This document shows positions 45,068 through 54,189 of a stretch of 64,000 nt of DNA, piece by piece; position 1 is the first letter of the stretch, and the number at the start of each line of letters is the position of its first letter. The notes beneath the pieces were generated by a model. The model ran no database searches. It worked only from the letters and a program-made list of their open reading frames with translations, and was not told the origin of the DNA. A program made the translations under genes and the position numbers. Where the stretch lies: assembly GCA_905373835.1 (NCBI GenBank), contig CAJPUN010000003.1, positions 1 through 64,000 on the forward strand, written 5' to 3'. The stretch comes from Candidatus Saccharimonadota bacterium (GTDB lineage: Bacteria; Patescibacteriota; Saccharimonadia; Saccharimonadales; Saccharimonadaceae).

Positions 45068-46498
45068 ATGAATAATTCTACAAAACGTACAAAGATACTG
45101 GCTACTCTGGGGCCAGCCACCAACACACCAGAGAAAATAGAAGCGTTGATCCGGGCGGGCGCCAACGGTTTTCGCCTCAACTTTAGCCACGGCTCGTATG
45201 AAGAGCGACTTGACCAAATTGCGTGGATTCGCAAGGCAAGCGCTACTGTTGGTCGGACTGTTGCGATTTTGCAAGACTTGCAGGGGCCAAAGATTCGCCT
45301 CGGTGTACTCAAGGATAACCACTTCGACATTGCGGCAGGTGATGAAATCATCCTCGACCATGCGGTGGAAGAACACGATGGTAGCAACCGTTTGCCTATT
45401 CAGTATAACCTTGCTGATAAGGTCAAGGTGGGTGAGCCTGTCTACCTCTTCGACGGCAAACTTCGCGGTGAGATGACCGAGCGCGTCAGTGATACTGCCA
45501 TTAAGGTGCGTCTGAGCAACGATGGTTTCTTGATGAGCCGCAAGGGGCTCAACCTGCCCGACACCGACTTTGGCGGTGACATTCTGACGCCAAAGGACTT
45601 GGCCGATGTCGAATTTGGGGCAGACAAAGATATTGACTTTGTAGCGCTGAGCTTTATCCAGAGCGCGGAAGATATCAACAACCTACGCCAGATTTTGCTG
45701 AGCCATGGTTCGACCGCGCAGATTATTGCCAAGGTCGAGACCAAGGCGGCTATCGAGCCAGAGACACTCAAGGCAATCGTCAAGGCCGCCGATGGTGTGA
45801 TGGTTGCTCGTGGTGACCTTGCGGTCGAGACGAGCCCAGAGATTGTGCCAATCGTCGAGCGTGAAATCATCCGCCTCTGCCGCAAGTATGGCAAGCTCTC
45901 GATTGTTGCCACGCAGATGCTAGCCAGTATGGTGGATAACCCCGAGCCAACCCGGGCTGAAGTGAGCGACGTTGCAACTGCTGCTATCCTTGGGACAGAT
46001 GTCGTGATGCTTTCTGACGAGACAGCCAATGGTGACTACCCAGTTGAGGCCGTTAAAATGATGGCCGACACCGTGCGCTACACTCAGTCGCGCTGGCCGA
46101 TGAATGACATGCCCATCGAGGAGGGCCGCACCAACCGCCGACTCAATGCAATTGCTCATGCTGCCGTTGACGTGGCACACAAGGTTGACGCAACAGTGAT
46201 CGTTGCCGAGACGCATTCTGGTGCGACAGCAGCACGTATCGCTGCGTGTCGACCGGAGTTGCCAATTATTGCGGTGGCACCAGACCCCCGTGTGGCGCAA
46301 CAGCTTGCCTTGTCGTATGCAACGCGTAGCTTCGTCCGGCCCGACAGCCAGCAGCTTGGCAGCGACCTAACGCGCGAGTTGCTTAGCCAAGGTGCCTTTG
46401 GTGATATATCATCGGTTACGGCCGTCATTATCAGTGGTCGCCAGCCTGGCGCAACTGGTGGGACAGACACGCTGAGCGTCCGCACCTTCGAGCGCTAA
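45068..46498 (+). CDS. pyk: Pyruvate kinase
   Basis: The 476-residue protein has the full type: RLNFSHG (35-42), LQDLQGPKIR, the B domain, IIAKVET with the catalytic Lys, MVARGDLAVE (the metal-binding site), SDETANGDYP and a C-terminal allosteric-type domain. It converts PEP and ADP to pyruvate and ATP. ATG 45068 is chosen because TATAAT ends nine bases upstream and homology starts there (TKRTKILATLGPA). The frame is open 96 bases further 5'. A good terminator follows. Confidence 0.96.
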   Translation: MNNSTKRTKILATLGPATNTPEKIEALIRAGANGFRLNFSHGSYEERLDQIAWIRKASATVGRTVAILQDLQGPKIRLGVLKDNHFDIAAGDEIILDHAVEEHDGSNRLPIQYNLADKVKVGEPVYLFDGKLRGEMTERVSDTAIKVRLSNDGFLMSRKGLNLPDTDFGGDILTPKDLADVEFGADKDIDFVALSFIQSAEDINNLRQILLSHGSTAQIIAKVETKAAIEPETLKAIVKAADGVMVARGDLAVETSPEIVPIVEREIIRLCRKYGKLSIVATQMLASMVDNPEPTRAEVSDVATAAILGTDVVMLSDETANGDYPVEAVKMMADTVRYTQSRWPMNDMPIEEGRTNRRLNAIAHAAVDVAHKVDATVIVAETHSGATAARIAACRPELPIIAVAPDPRVAQQLALSYATRSFVRPDSQQLGSDLTRELLSQGAFGDISSVTAVIISGRQPGATGGTDTLSVRTFER

Positions 46499-46521
46499 GC
46501 TTACCAAAGCAACTGATAGGA

Positions 46522-46551
46522 ACACCCACCTACCATATGGTGGGTGTTTTT
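46522..46551 (+). terminator. Rho-independent terminator of pyk
   Basis: A perfect 9-bp stem ACACCCACC/GGTGGGTGT (46522-46530/46539-46547) with an 8-base loop is followed by TTTTT, 23 bases after the pyk stop. Confidence 0.92.
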
Positions 46552-47088
46552 GTCAGTGAAACAGAAGCAATCTGTGTATGCATTACCTGCCGATTGCAAG
46601 AGGGTATAGGTAGAGTACGAAGTATGTCGAGCTGCTTGTCACGAAAATTTGGTGTATTCTATAGGGATATAGAGTAGCAGCAGGTCGTTTGCAGTAACTT
46701 CGCATGCTGTGTCGTTGTATATAATACATCGTATATGAAAAAAGTAGTGTAAAAATAACATCACACAGCATGAGCACTCCTTGTGAAGTCATCGACTAAT
46801 CGACCAGAGGTAGGCTATTGCCGAGAGTGCAACACGATGGTATGAGTATGCGAATCAGCGCATTGATACTTCGCACCAAATGAGCAAGGTGAGTTGCACC
46901 ACAATGTCAAATAAGCTACACTAGAGAAAACAACATAAGCGATACATTGTGGGCATACGATTGATAAACAACCGAGGTAGTATCCAAAACTCGATACGAG
47001 GCTCCGGTTCGTTGTATCAGGGTGTGGACTGGTGTGCACCGCACAAAAACTGTAGCGCTTGTATAAAAACAAACAAAGGAAACCGTTC
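46552..47088. other. Long intergenic region before the acidic membrane protein
   Basis: No convincing gene lies on either strand. The right end carries TATAAA (47062-47067) and an AAAGGA ribosome-binding site (47075-47080). An imperfect hairpin GATACGA/TCGTTGTATC lies near 46,993-47,020 and a GGTGTGCACC palindrome near 47,031-47,040. The rest shows nothing I can interpret. Confidence 0.5.
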
Positions 47089-50000
47089 ATGCCAGATATA
47101 GACTTCGACGAACTTGACCGCGCGGTGCACGACCTCATGCGCCAGTCTGGTCAGCTGCCAACAACGCCAGACAAACCGTCTGAAGCACCTGCCACCACAC
47201 CAAGCAAAGATTTGGCCTCGTCAAGCACCCAAACTGCAGCGCCCCAGCAAACAATAGCAGCAGATTCGGCTCGTCCTGAGGAAAGCGACGACACACAAGA
47301 TGCAAGTACACCGCGTGCTCAGGATGACAACACCTCAACAGACTCAGCGCAGCAGGTGGACTCATCAGATGATGTAGCGCCAGCCAAACAATCACCTGCG
47401 TCAGTACCTCAGGATAATACTAATAGCACCGATGAAACAGTGCAGACTGATGATAGCACTACCGTCACTGATGCTACCTCTGATACTAATACTGACAGTA
47501 TGCCTGTGCGCCGCCGCGGGGTGACAATTATGCCACTGTCGCAGCAGCCAGATGGGGCGGAGCTGGCAGGGGAATCGTATGAATCGGCTGAGCCTGAGCC
47601 GGTTATTGACCGAGCTCGAGCGTTAGCAGAGTCGGTCGTTGCATCGGAGCGCGAACCAGCTTCGATGCCTGCTACGCCAGAGCAACCTGATACAGATGAT
47701 ACAGACTCAGCCCGAATGACTCCGTTAGATACAGCAACACCAGCAGTGTCGACGACAGAAAGTGTGTCTTCTCGGCCCCAGCCTGCAGCAGTTGTGACGG
47801 TTGACTCTGACGATATTATTACCCCAGCCAGCGATGACGACGATGAGGATGATGACGTATATGCCGATCGAGCGCAGTTCTTCGGCCGGTCGGCAGCGCG
47901 GCCGTTTGTTGCACCGCCAGCCCGCGAGGCGACGCCGGTGGATGGTGTAGCATCTACAACAGATTCGGGTACACCAGCTTCTGCAGCAGAAACAGATAAT
48001 GTAGCATCATCAATATCGAGCAACAACGTAGCGAGCGAGGAAACATCTGCTGCGGCTACAGAGGAAGAGACGCCAGCGACAATTGAGCAAGTTGAGTCGG
48101 AGACGCCAACGATGCCGTACCAATTTGCGGGCGAAGACACCGAGGGTGATGACGAGGATGAAGCACTCGTTCGCCATCTCAATGAAGTGAATCAAGCACA
48201 AGATGATGAGACTGAGCCAGTACAAACATCCGTCGTTGATGATCTTGATGATGCTTTTGCTCCGCAACCACTTGTTATCCCGCCACCAACAAAGGAGGAG
48301 AGTGATACTTCGCTACCCCCTGCCGAGGTAGTAGTGGAGCCAGTGGATGATGCGTATACGGCTAATAATGTACCTGTTGTCGCACCACAGGATGAGCCAG
48401 ATAATACGACCAGTGTGAGCGATACCGATGAAGCCAATGACGACCAGTTGCTCTATGCACCAGAAACATCTGCAAGCACAGATATGCCAGTAGCGCTGAG
48501 TGGTGATGATACCTCTGATAGTGAGGTAGTACAGCCGCTTGACCAGTCGCTTGACGAGCCAGCATGGCCTGAGCTGCAATATGATGAATCGGGCAATATA
48601 CCAGGTGTGCAAGCCTCTGATATAGACCACGCTACACCTGCGTGGCCAGAGGTAGTAGCAGAAAATACGAGTGCTATGGATGATAGCCACACGGCGGCTC
48701 AGGTGGCTGATGCAGATATGCTGAGTGAGCACGTGTCGTTTGGTGATGAGGGCATGCCCTGGCAGGATGAACTCGCCGCTTCATCTACTCAATCGCACGT
48801 CGATGATGTCGCTCCAGCAGAACTACTAACGGCCGAGCGCGCCATACCCGATGCAGCAGTGGCTAATGATAACCCATCGCCACAGCCAGAGGAGACGCGC
48901 ACTGAGGAGGATGCTATGCCAGAAGCTCACATCGATCGCCCATTGCCGCTGCTAAGTACGTATAATGAGCACCGAGCAGCTCCTGAGCCACACTTTGATG
49001 CTCTACCGTTGTCTGATTCGCAAGAGGAAGCGAATGCTATTGATGCAGCCGATGTCGCTCAGAATACGAATGACACCGCACAAAGCACGGCAGCAATGCA
49101 GGTGTCAGATACTCCTGATAGCCAACCGGAGCAGCTATATGCACCCACTACACCACTGTTTGCCCCAGCCGATGATGTCGTAGCCAAGGCGCAGCAGATT
49201 ATTGCTGCTCGTCCTGAGACATCCACCAATGATGCACCAACACCTCCGCAAGAAGAAGAGGACACGCCAGAGAATACGCCTGAAGTTGTGCCAATCACGC
49301 TTTCTCAGTCAGTCGACCAACAGGCTAAGCCATCAGTTGCTGATGTATCATCCGCGCATACTGCAGATGAGACAGCACCAACCGAGCCAAATGATGATCA
49401 AGCAGCTGCTCCATCTATTCAGCGTCCGCGTGGCCGCTTTATGGATATTGTGGGTGGGGCAGCTCCAGTTGCTGCAGCCGCCCAAGCGGCCCGCCCGCGA
49501 GTGCGCCGCCAAGGTGCGGTGGTTGAGCCATTGACAAATAGCGCACCAGTGGTGGGTATGGATATTCGCCCAGCACCTGGCCATGAGCCAGCGCAGCATC
49601 ATGCAGGAGCAGCATCGAGTACCCCTTCGGCAAGTGATGAGGCTAAAGCATCTGATGTAGGAACGCCTGATGGAACACCATCCGCAGATGCGCTTGACCT
49701 TCAGCCTGGCGATGAAAAGCCGCTGAGCTACACACCATTCTTACCTGATGCCGAGACCAAGGTCGATAAGCGCCCACTGGGTGGTGCTGATACGCTAGTG
49801 GGTGATGTGCCAACTTTGGCCGATACTACTCCGATGGGGATGTATCATGATGAGCCTGGCGCATTCGGCATAGCTCCGGCTGATGCCAACGAGCCATCTA
49901 TACCGCAGCATCTTTTTGCGCCGCATGATGAGCATGCATCGGCCGAGCAATTCATCGATGCACTGACAGATACGAGCGAGAATGCGCCATCACTTTATCC

Positions 50001-50574
50001 GACCGATGATCACTACCCACTACCCGAGCAAGATACACCAGAGGCTGCTGCGGCGGATGATGAGCCCATGTACCAGCTAGAGGATCACTATGGCGCCGAC
50101 CGGTCGCTCTACCCGGATGAACCAGCCGACTCTCATGAGGCATCGGCTGATGGAGTAGGGCCGCAGTTTGCAGAAGATGAGATCGACCTGAGCTTGCCTG
50201 TGCCAGGCCCTGGTGAGCCAGATATCGACTATTACGGCGAAGCAGAGCGAGTCGAGGCTGAGCCAATGACAGTGGAGACTGAGTGGGATGATGAGCCAAC
50301 CGCAAACGACCAAGCACACGTCGGCACTATCGAAGAAGCGGCTGCCACTACCCAAAATGGCGATACTGCGCTCGCCCTCCACCAAGCACTCCAGGAAGAG
50401 AACGAAGGCAATGTCGTTGCACCAATCTACAGTGCTGAAGAATTTACTCACGCACCAAAGAAGTCGCGCCGCCGCCCCGAGCAAGCTGCTGGCTGGATTT
50501 GGCTGCTGTGGATCGTCATGCTGTTAGCGCTTGGTGCTGGCCTTGGCGCGGTCTATTACACACTCTTTACCTAG
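47089..50574 (+). CDS. Giant acidic disordered tail-anchored membrane protein
   Basis: The 1161-residue protein starts with a short helical motif (DFDELDRAVHDLMRQSG), then about 1100 residues of low-complexity Asp/Glu/Ala/Ser/Thr/Pro sequence without repeats of fixed length. It ends with KKSRRRPEQ and a single membrane helix (about 1133-1157). The basic patch before the helix predicts that the whole disordered part stays in the cytoplasm (positive-inside rule). A few basic islands (RPRGRFMDIVGG; ARPRVRRQG) interrupt the acidic run. AAAGGA eight bases upstream fixes the start at 47089. No function is known. Confidence 0.8.
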   Translation: MPDIDFDELDRAVHDLMRQSGQLPTTPDKPSEAPATTPSKDLASSSTQTAAPQQTIAADSARPEESDDTQDASTPRAQDDNTSTDSAQQVDSSDDVAPAKQSPASVPQDNTNSTDETVQTDDSTTVTDATSDTNTDSMPVRRRGVTIMPLSQQPDGAELAGESYESAEPEPVIDRARALAESVVASEREPASMPATPEQPDTDDTDSARMTPLDTATPAVSTTESVSSRPQPAAVVTVDSDDIITPASDDDDEDDDVYADRAQFFGRSAARPFVAPPAREATPVDGVASTTDSGTPASAAETDNVASSISSNNVASEETSAAATEEETPATIEQVESETPTMPYQFAGEDTEGDDEDEALVRHLNEVNQAQDDETEPVQTSVVDDLDDAFAPQPLVIPPPTKEESDTSLPPAEVVVEPVDDAYTANNVPVVAPQDEPDNTTSVSDTDEANDDQLLYAPETSASTDMPVALSGDDTSDSEVVQPLDQSLDEPAWPELQYDESGNIPGVQASDIDHATPAWPEVVAENTSAMDDSHTAAQVADADMLSEHVSFGDEGMPWQDELAASSTQSHVDDVAPAELLTAERAIPDAAVANDNPSPQPEETRTEEDAMPEAHIDRPLPLLSTYNEHRAAPEPHFDALPLSDSQEEANAIDAADVAQNTNDTAQSTAAMQVSDTPDSQPEQLYAPTTPLFAPADDVVAKAQQIIAARPETSTNDAPTPPQEEEDTPENTPEVVPITLSQSVDQQAKPSVADVSSAHTADETAPTEPNDDQAAAPSIQRPRGRFMDIVGGAAPVAAAAQAARPRVRRQGAVVEPLTNSAPVVGMDIRPAPGHEPAQHHAGAASSTPSASDEAKASDVGTPDGTPSADALDLQPGDEKPLSYTPFLPDAETKVDKRPLGGADTLVGDVPTLADTTPMGMYHDEPGAFGIAPADANEPSIPQHLFAPHDEHASAEQFIDALTDTSENAPSLYPTDDHYPLPEQDTPEAAAADDEPMYQLEDHYGADRSLYPDEPADSHEASADGVGPQFAEDEIDLSLPVPGPGEPDIDYYGEAERVEAEPMTVETEWDDEPTANDQAHVGTIEEAAATTQNGDTALALHQALQEENEGNVVAPIYSAEEFTHAPKKSRRRPEQAAGWIWLLWIVMLLALGAGLGAVYYTLFT

Positions 50575-50609
50575 CATCAGTGCAGCGGCATCCGGTATAA
50601 TAGGCTACT

Positions 50610-52757
50610 ATGGATATACTTGATGGATTAAATGATGCTCAGCGCTCGGCAGTGGTCGCATCTGATGGCCCGGTCCTAATTCTTGCGGGGGCGGGCAGTG
50701 GCAAGACAAAAACACTCACGCACCGTATTGCCTACCTCCTGACAGAGCAAGGTGTCTGGCCCAATGAAGTCTTGGCTGTTACCTTCACTAACAAGGCAGC
50801 CCGTGAGATGCGCCAGCGCCTCTGGCAGATTGCTGGGCATACCCAGGTAAGCTCGCCTCACGCGCCACAAACCGATCAACCACCTCGCTCCTTCATGCCG
50901 TGGATGGGGACATTCCATGGTATTTGTGTGCGGATCTTGCGGCGTGATGGTGCGGCTATCAGCATTCCACCGAATTTCGTGATTTATGACGAAGATGACC
51001 GTCAAGGGCTCATCAAACAAGCGATGAAGCAGCTCTCCATTGGTACGGACAAGCTCAAACCGCGTGCTGCCAGTGCAGCCATTAGCAAAGCCAAGAATCA
51101 GCTCCTCTCGCCCAGCGACTACGCAGCTAGTGCGCGGTTTCCCTTCCAGCAGGCGGTGGCAGAGATCTATCAGCTGTATGAGCAGCTGCTGGCCGATGCT
51201 GGTGCGCTCGATTTTGACGACCTCCTGCTCGAGACGGTACGCCTCCTGCGCGATCACCCGACGGTGCGTCAGCGCTACCAAGCGCAGTTTAAACATATTC
51301 TCGTTGACGAGTATCAAGACACGAATGCTGCGCAGTATCAGATTATCAAACTACTGGTAAACCCACAGCGCAATATCTGCGTGGTGGGGGATGACTGGCA
51401 GTCGATCTATAGCTGGCGTGGCGCAGATTTTACGAATATTCTCAACTTTGAGCGCGACTTCCCGGGGGCACTGGTGGTGAAGCTCGAGCAAAATTATCGC
51501 TCGACGGGCGCCATTCTCGAAGCCGCTGGCAATGTGATTAATAAAAACCAGCAGCGGACGGACAAAACCCTCTGGACGGCAGCCGGCCCAGGCGCACCAG
51601 TGCAAGTACAAGCTGCTTATGATGAAGCAGAGGAGGCGTATACCATTGCCAGCCAAATTGCTACGCAGGTGGCGACAGGTGAGCGCGACTATAGCGACTT
51701 TGCTGTCTTGTATCGCACCAACGCCCAGAGCTATGCCTTCGAGCGGGCCTTCAACCAGCAGCGCGTGCCGTACCAGTTGGTTGGTGGAGTGCGATTTTAT
51801 GATCGCAAGGAGATTAAGGATATCTTGGCCTATCTCCGCCTTATCTACCAGCCAAATGACCGCGTGAGCTTTAGCCGGATCGCTAATGTACCAACGCGGG
51901 GGATTGGAGCAACGAGCCTGGAGAAGTTCCTCATCTGGCAGAGCACTAGTGGGCTCGATATCATTAGTGCGCTGGTTAATGCCAGCCAGGCAGCAGCGCT
52001 AACCAAGCGGGCGCGGACTGCTCTGACGCAGCTGGGCCAGTTATTACGCGGCTTCCAGGCGCAGGTCGAGGCTGCGGCTGATCCAAGCCAACTGATTGAT
52101 GATGTGATTACTAAGACGGGCTATCGCGACTATGTTCTTGATGGCTCGCCTCAGGCTGATGATCGCGAGGCTAACCTCAGCGCATTATTGTCTGATGCGC
52201 GGGCCTTTGCCAGTATGCCGGACTTTCTCGAGGAAGTTGCGCTTATGTCTTCGGTCGATCAAGCGACGGGTGCGCACAGCGTGACGCTGATGACGCTCCA
52301 CGCTGCCAAGGGGTTGGAGTTTCCGGTGGTGTATATGGTGGGGCTTGAGGATGGGCTGTTTCCTAGTGCCAGGGCGCTCGAAGAGGGGCCAGCTGCGCTC
52401 GAAGAGGAGCGTCGCCTCTGTTATGTGGGGATGACACGCGCTCGGCAGGAGCTCTATATGAGCTATGCACAGAGCCGCTTGCAATTTGGTAGCCGCAGCT
52501 ACAACAGCCCATCACGCTTTCTTGACGATATGGGCATGAGCCTGTCGATGGTGCATACCGAACCAGCTACACCAGTGTACGACGACGCATTGGATGAGGT
52601 CATGCCGTATGAGGTTGGCGATATGGTACGGTCGCTCCAGTTTGGTGATGGTGAGGTGATCGACATCGATGGCATGGCAGTGAGTGTGCGCTTTACAAAT
52701 GGCTCTACTAAGAAGCTCAATGTGCAGTATGCCCGCCTTGAGAAAATTACTCCCTAG
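50610..52757 (+). CDS. UvrD/PcrA-type superfamily 1 DNA helicase
   Basis: The 715-residue protein carries LNDAQRSAV (Q motif), GAGSGKT (27-33, K32), VTFTNKAAREM, VDEYQDTN (Walker B), DDWQSIYSWRGA, LEQNYRSTG, VTLMTLHAAKGLEF and CYVGMTRARQ: all SF1A motifs in order. It unwinds DNA 3' to 5' in repair and plasmid-type replication. TATAAT at 50596-50601 is eight bases before the ATG. Close to PcrA in the middle; the C-terminus has the KLNVQYARL interaction domain. Confidence 0.95.
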   Translation: MDILDGLNDAQRSAVVASDGPVLILAGAGSGKTKTLTHRIAYLLTEQGVWPNEVLAVTFTNKAAREMRQRLWQIAGHTQVSSPHAPQTDQPPRSFMPWMGTFHGICVRILRRDGAAISIPPNFVIYDEDDRQGLIKQAMKQLSIGTDKLKPRAASAAISKAKNQLLSPSDYAASARFPFQQAVAEIYQLYEQLLADAGALDFDDLLLETVRLLRDHPTVRQRYQAQFKHILVDEYQDTNAAQYQIIKLLVNPQRNICVVGDDWQSIYSWRGADFTNILNFERDFPGALVVKLEQNYRSTGAILEAAGNVINKNQQRTDKTLWTAAGPGAPVQVQAAYDEAEEAYTIASQIATQVATGERDYSDFAVLYRTNAQSYAFERAFNQQRVPYQLVGGVRFYDRKEIKDILAYLRLIYQPNDRVSFSRIANVPTRGIGATSLEKFLIWQSTSGLDIISALVNASQAAALTKRARTALTQLGQLLRGFQAQVEAAADPSQLIDDVITKTGYRDYVLDGSPQADDREANLSALLSDARAFASMPDFLEEVALMSSVDQATGAHSVTLMTLHAAKGLEFPVVYMVGLEDGLFPSARALEEGPAALEEERRLCYVGMTRARQELYMSYAQSRLQFGSRSYNSPSRFLDDMGMSLSMVHTEPATPVYDDALDEVMPYEVGDMVRSLQFGDGEVIDIDGMAVSVRFTNGSTKKLNVQYARLEKITP

Positions 52758-52796
52758 AACTACCCGCCATTGGCCAAAAAATGCTATACTAAAAAA

Positions 52797-54083
52797 ATGA
52801 AAAACACACTTGTAAAGCAGCTGCGCCGCCTCTTGCCCGCAGCGATGATCCACACTCTCGAAGAAGCGTATCGGCGGAGCCGCATTGCCCTAGTAGCAGC
52901 ACGCTATGGCAACCCGGCGAGGCACCTGCGTGTCATTGCCGTGACGGGCACGAATGGTAAAACGACCACTGTTAATTACATCAATGAAATCCTCAAAGCC
53001 GGTGGTCGCCGCACCGCAATGTTCTCCACAGCGCTGATCGAGGTGGCAGGTCAGCGCCAGCTCAACGACCTCAATGCGACAGTCGGCTCTACCGCGCGGA
53101 TGCAGCAGTTCTTTGCTGAGGCGAAGCGAGCCAACGTGGACTTCGTTGTGTTAGAAATTACCAGCCACGCCCTTGACCAGCATAAGCTCGATGGCGTGCC
53201 AATTGACGTTGCAGTCATGACTAACCTCACCCAAGACCACCTCGACTACCATAAGACGATGGAGCGCTATGCCGCCGCCAAAGGTAAACTCTTTGCCCGG
53301 AAGCCGCGCTTTATTGTGCTCAACCGTGATGACGAATGGTTTCCATTCTTTGACAAGTACACGGCGCGTGAGCAGAAGATTACCTATGGCCAAGACGCAG
53401 CTGCCACAGCCCGCATCACGCAGGCAGCGACCCGCAAAGAGGGTGGCAGTGCAACGGTGCTTCTTGATGGCGCGACAAAGCTACCACTGACAACACATCT
53501 TCCAGGAGTGTTTAATATTTACAACATGACAGCTGCAGCTGCAACCTGCCAGCTACTGGGCGTAGTACCAACAGACATTGCCCGAGGCGTGGCTAACCTC
53601 ACTGGCGTGCCAGGGCGCTTCGAGCGTGTGCCGGTGGATACGCCATACGATGTGGTGGTTGATTATGCCCACACCCCTGACGCACTCGAGAAGCTACTGA
53701 CCTCAGCGCAGGCCATCACCAAGCAGCGTATTATCTTGGTCTTTGGCGCGACGGGCGATCGCGACAAAGCGAAGCGGCCCATCATGGGTGAGATTGCTGC
53801 TCGCCTAGCTGACCAGATCATCGTTACCGACGAAGAGAGCTACAACGAAGAGCCAGCTGGCATCCGCCAGGCAATCCTGCGCGGCATTCACCAGGCTGGC
53901 GGGGCAGATCACACCAAGGAGATTGCCGACCGGCGCGAGGCTATTGCCCAGGCGCTCGCTATTGCTCAGGCGGGCGATACCATTCTCATCACTGGTATGG
54001 GCCACGAGCAATTTCGCATCATCAACGGCCAGCGCCAACCATGGAATGACGCGGCAGTGGTGCGAAGTTTAGTGAAGGGATAA
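52797..54083 (+). CDS. MurE-like Mur ligase with short N-terminus
   Basis: The 428-residue protein has the Mur ligase core: GTNGKTTT (51-58), TSHALDQHKLDG, TNLTQDHLDYH, GxFNIYNM, the MurE signature DYAHTPDALEKLL, VFGATGDRD and GMGHEQF. It would add the third residue to UDP-MurNAc-L-Ala-D-Glu. Two oddities: only about 50 residues precede the P-loop, against about 110 in E. coli MurE, so most of the UDP-binding domain is missing. The amino-acid selectivity motif DNPR is replaced by a DEESYNEEP segment (345-353). Substrate therefore cannot be assigned. TATACT lies six bases upstream. Confidence 0.85.
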   Translation: MKNTLVKQLRRLLPAAMIHTLEEAYRRSRIALVAARYGNPARHLRVIAVTGTNGKTTTVNYINEILKAGGRRTAMFSTALIEVAGQRQLNDLNATVGSTARMQQFFAEAKRANVDFVVLEITSHALDQHKLDGVPIDVAVMTNLTQDHLDYHKTMERYAAAKGKLFARKPRFIVLNRDDEWFPFFDKYTAREQKITYGQDAAATARITQAATRKEGGSATVLLDGATKLPLTTHLPGVFNIYNMTAAAATCQLLGVVPTDIARGVANLTGVPGRFERVPVDTPYDVVVDYAHTPDALEKLLTSAQAITKQRIILVFGATGDRDKAKRPIMGEIAARLADQIIVTDEESYNEEPAGIRQAILRGIHQAGGADHTKEIADRREAIAQALAIAQAGDTILITGMGHEQFRIINGQRQPWNDAAVVRSLVKG

Positions 54084-54189
54084 CTGTCTGATGTTAGGAG
54101 TGTTTCTGGTTAGTAAAGTCATTAGTTTATCTTGATGAATAAAACTATACTAGAAACTATAGCAACAGTATTGTATAATTGATCTACTT

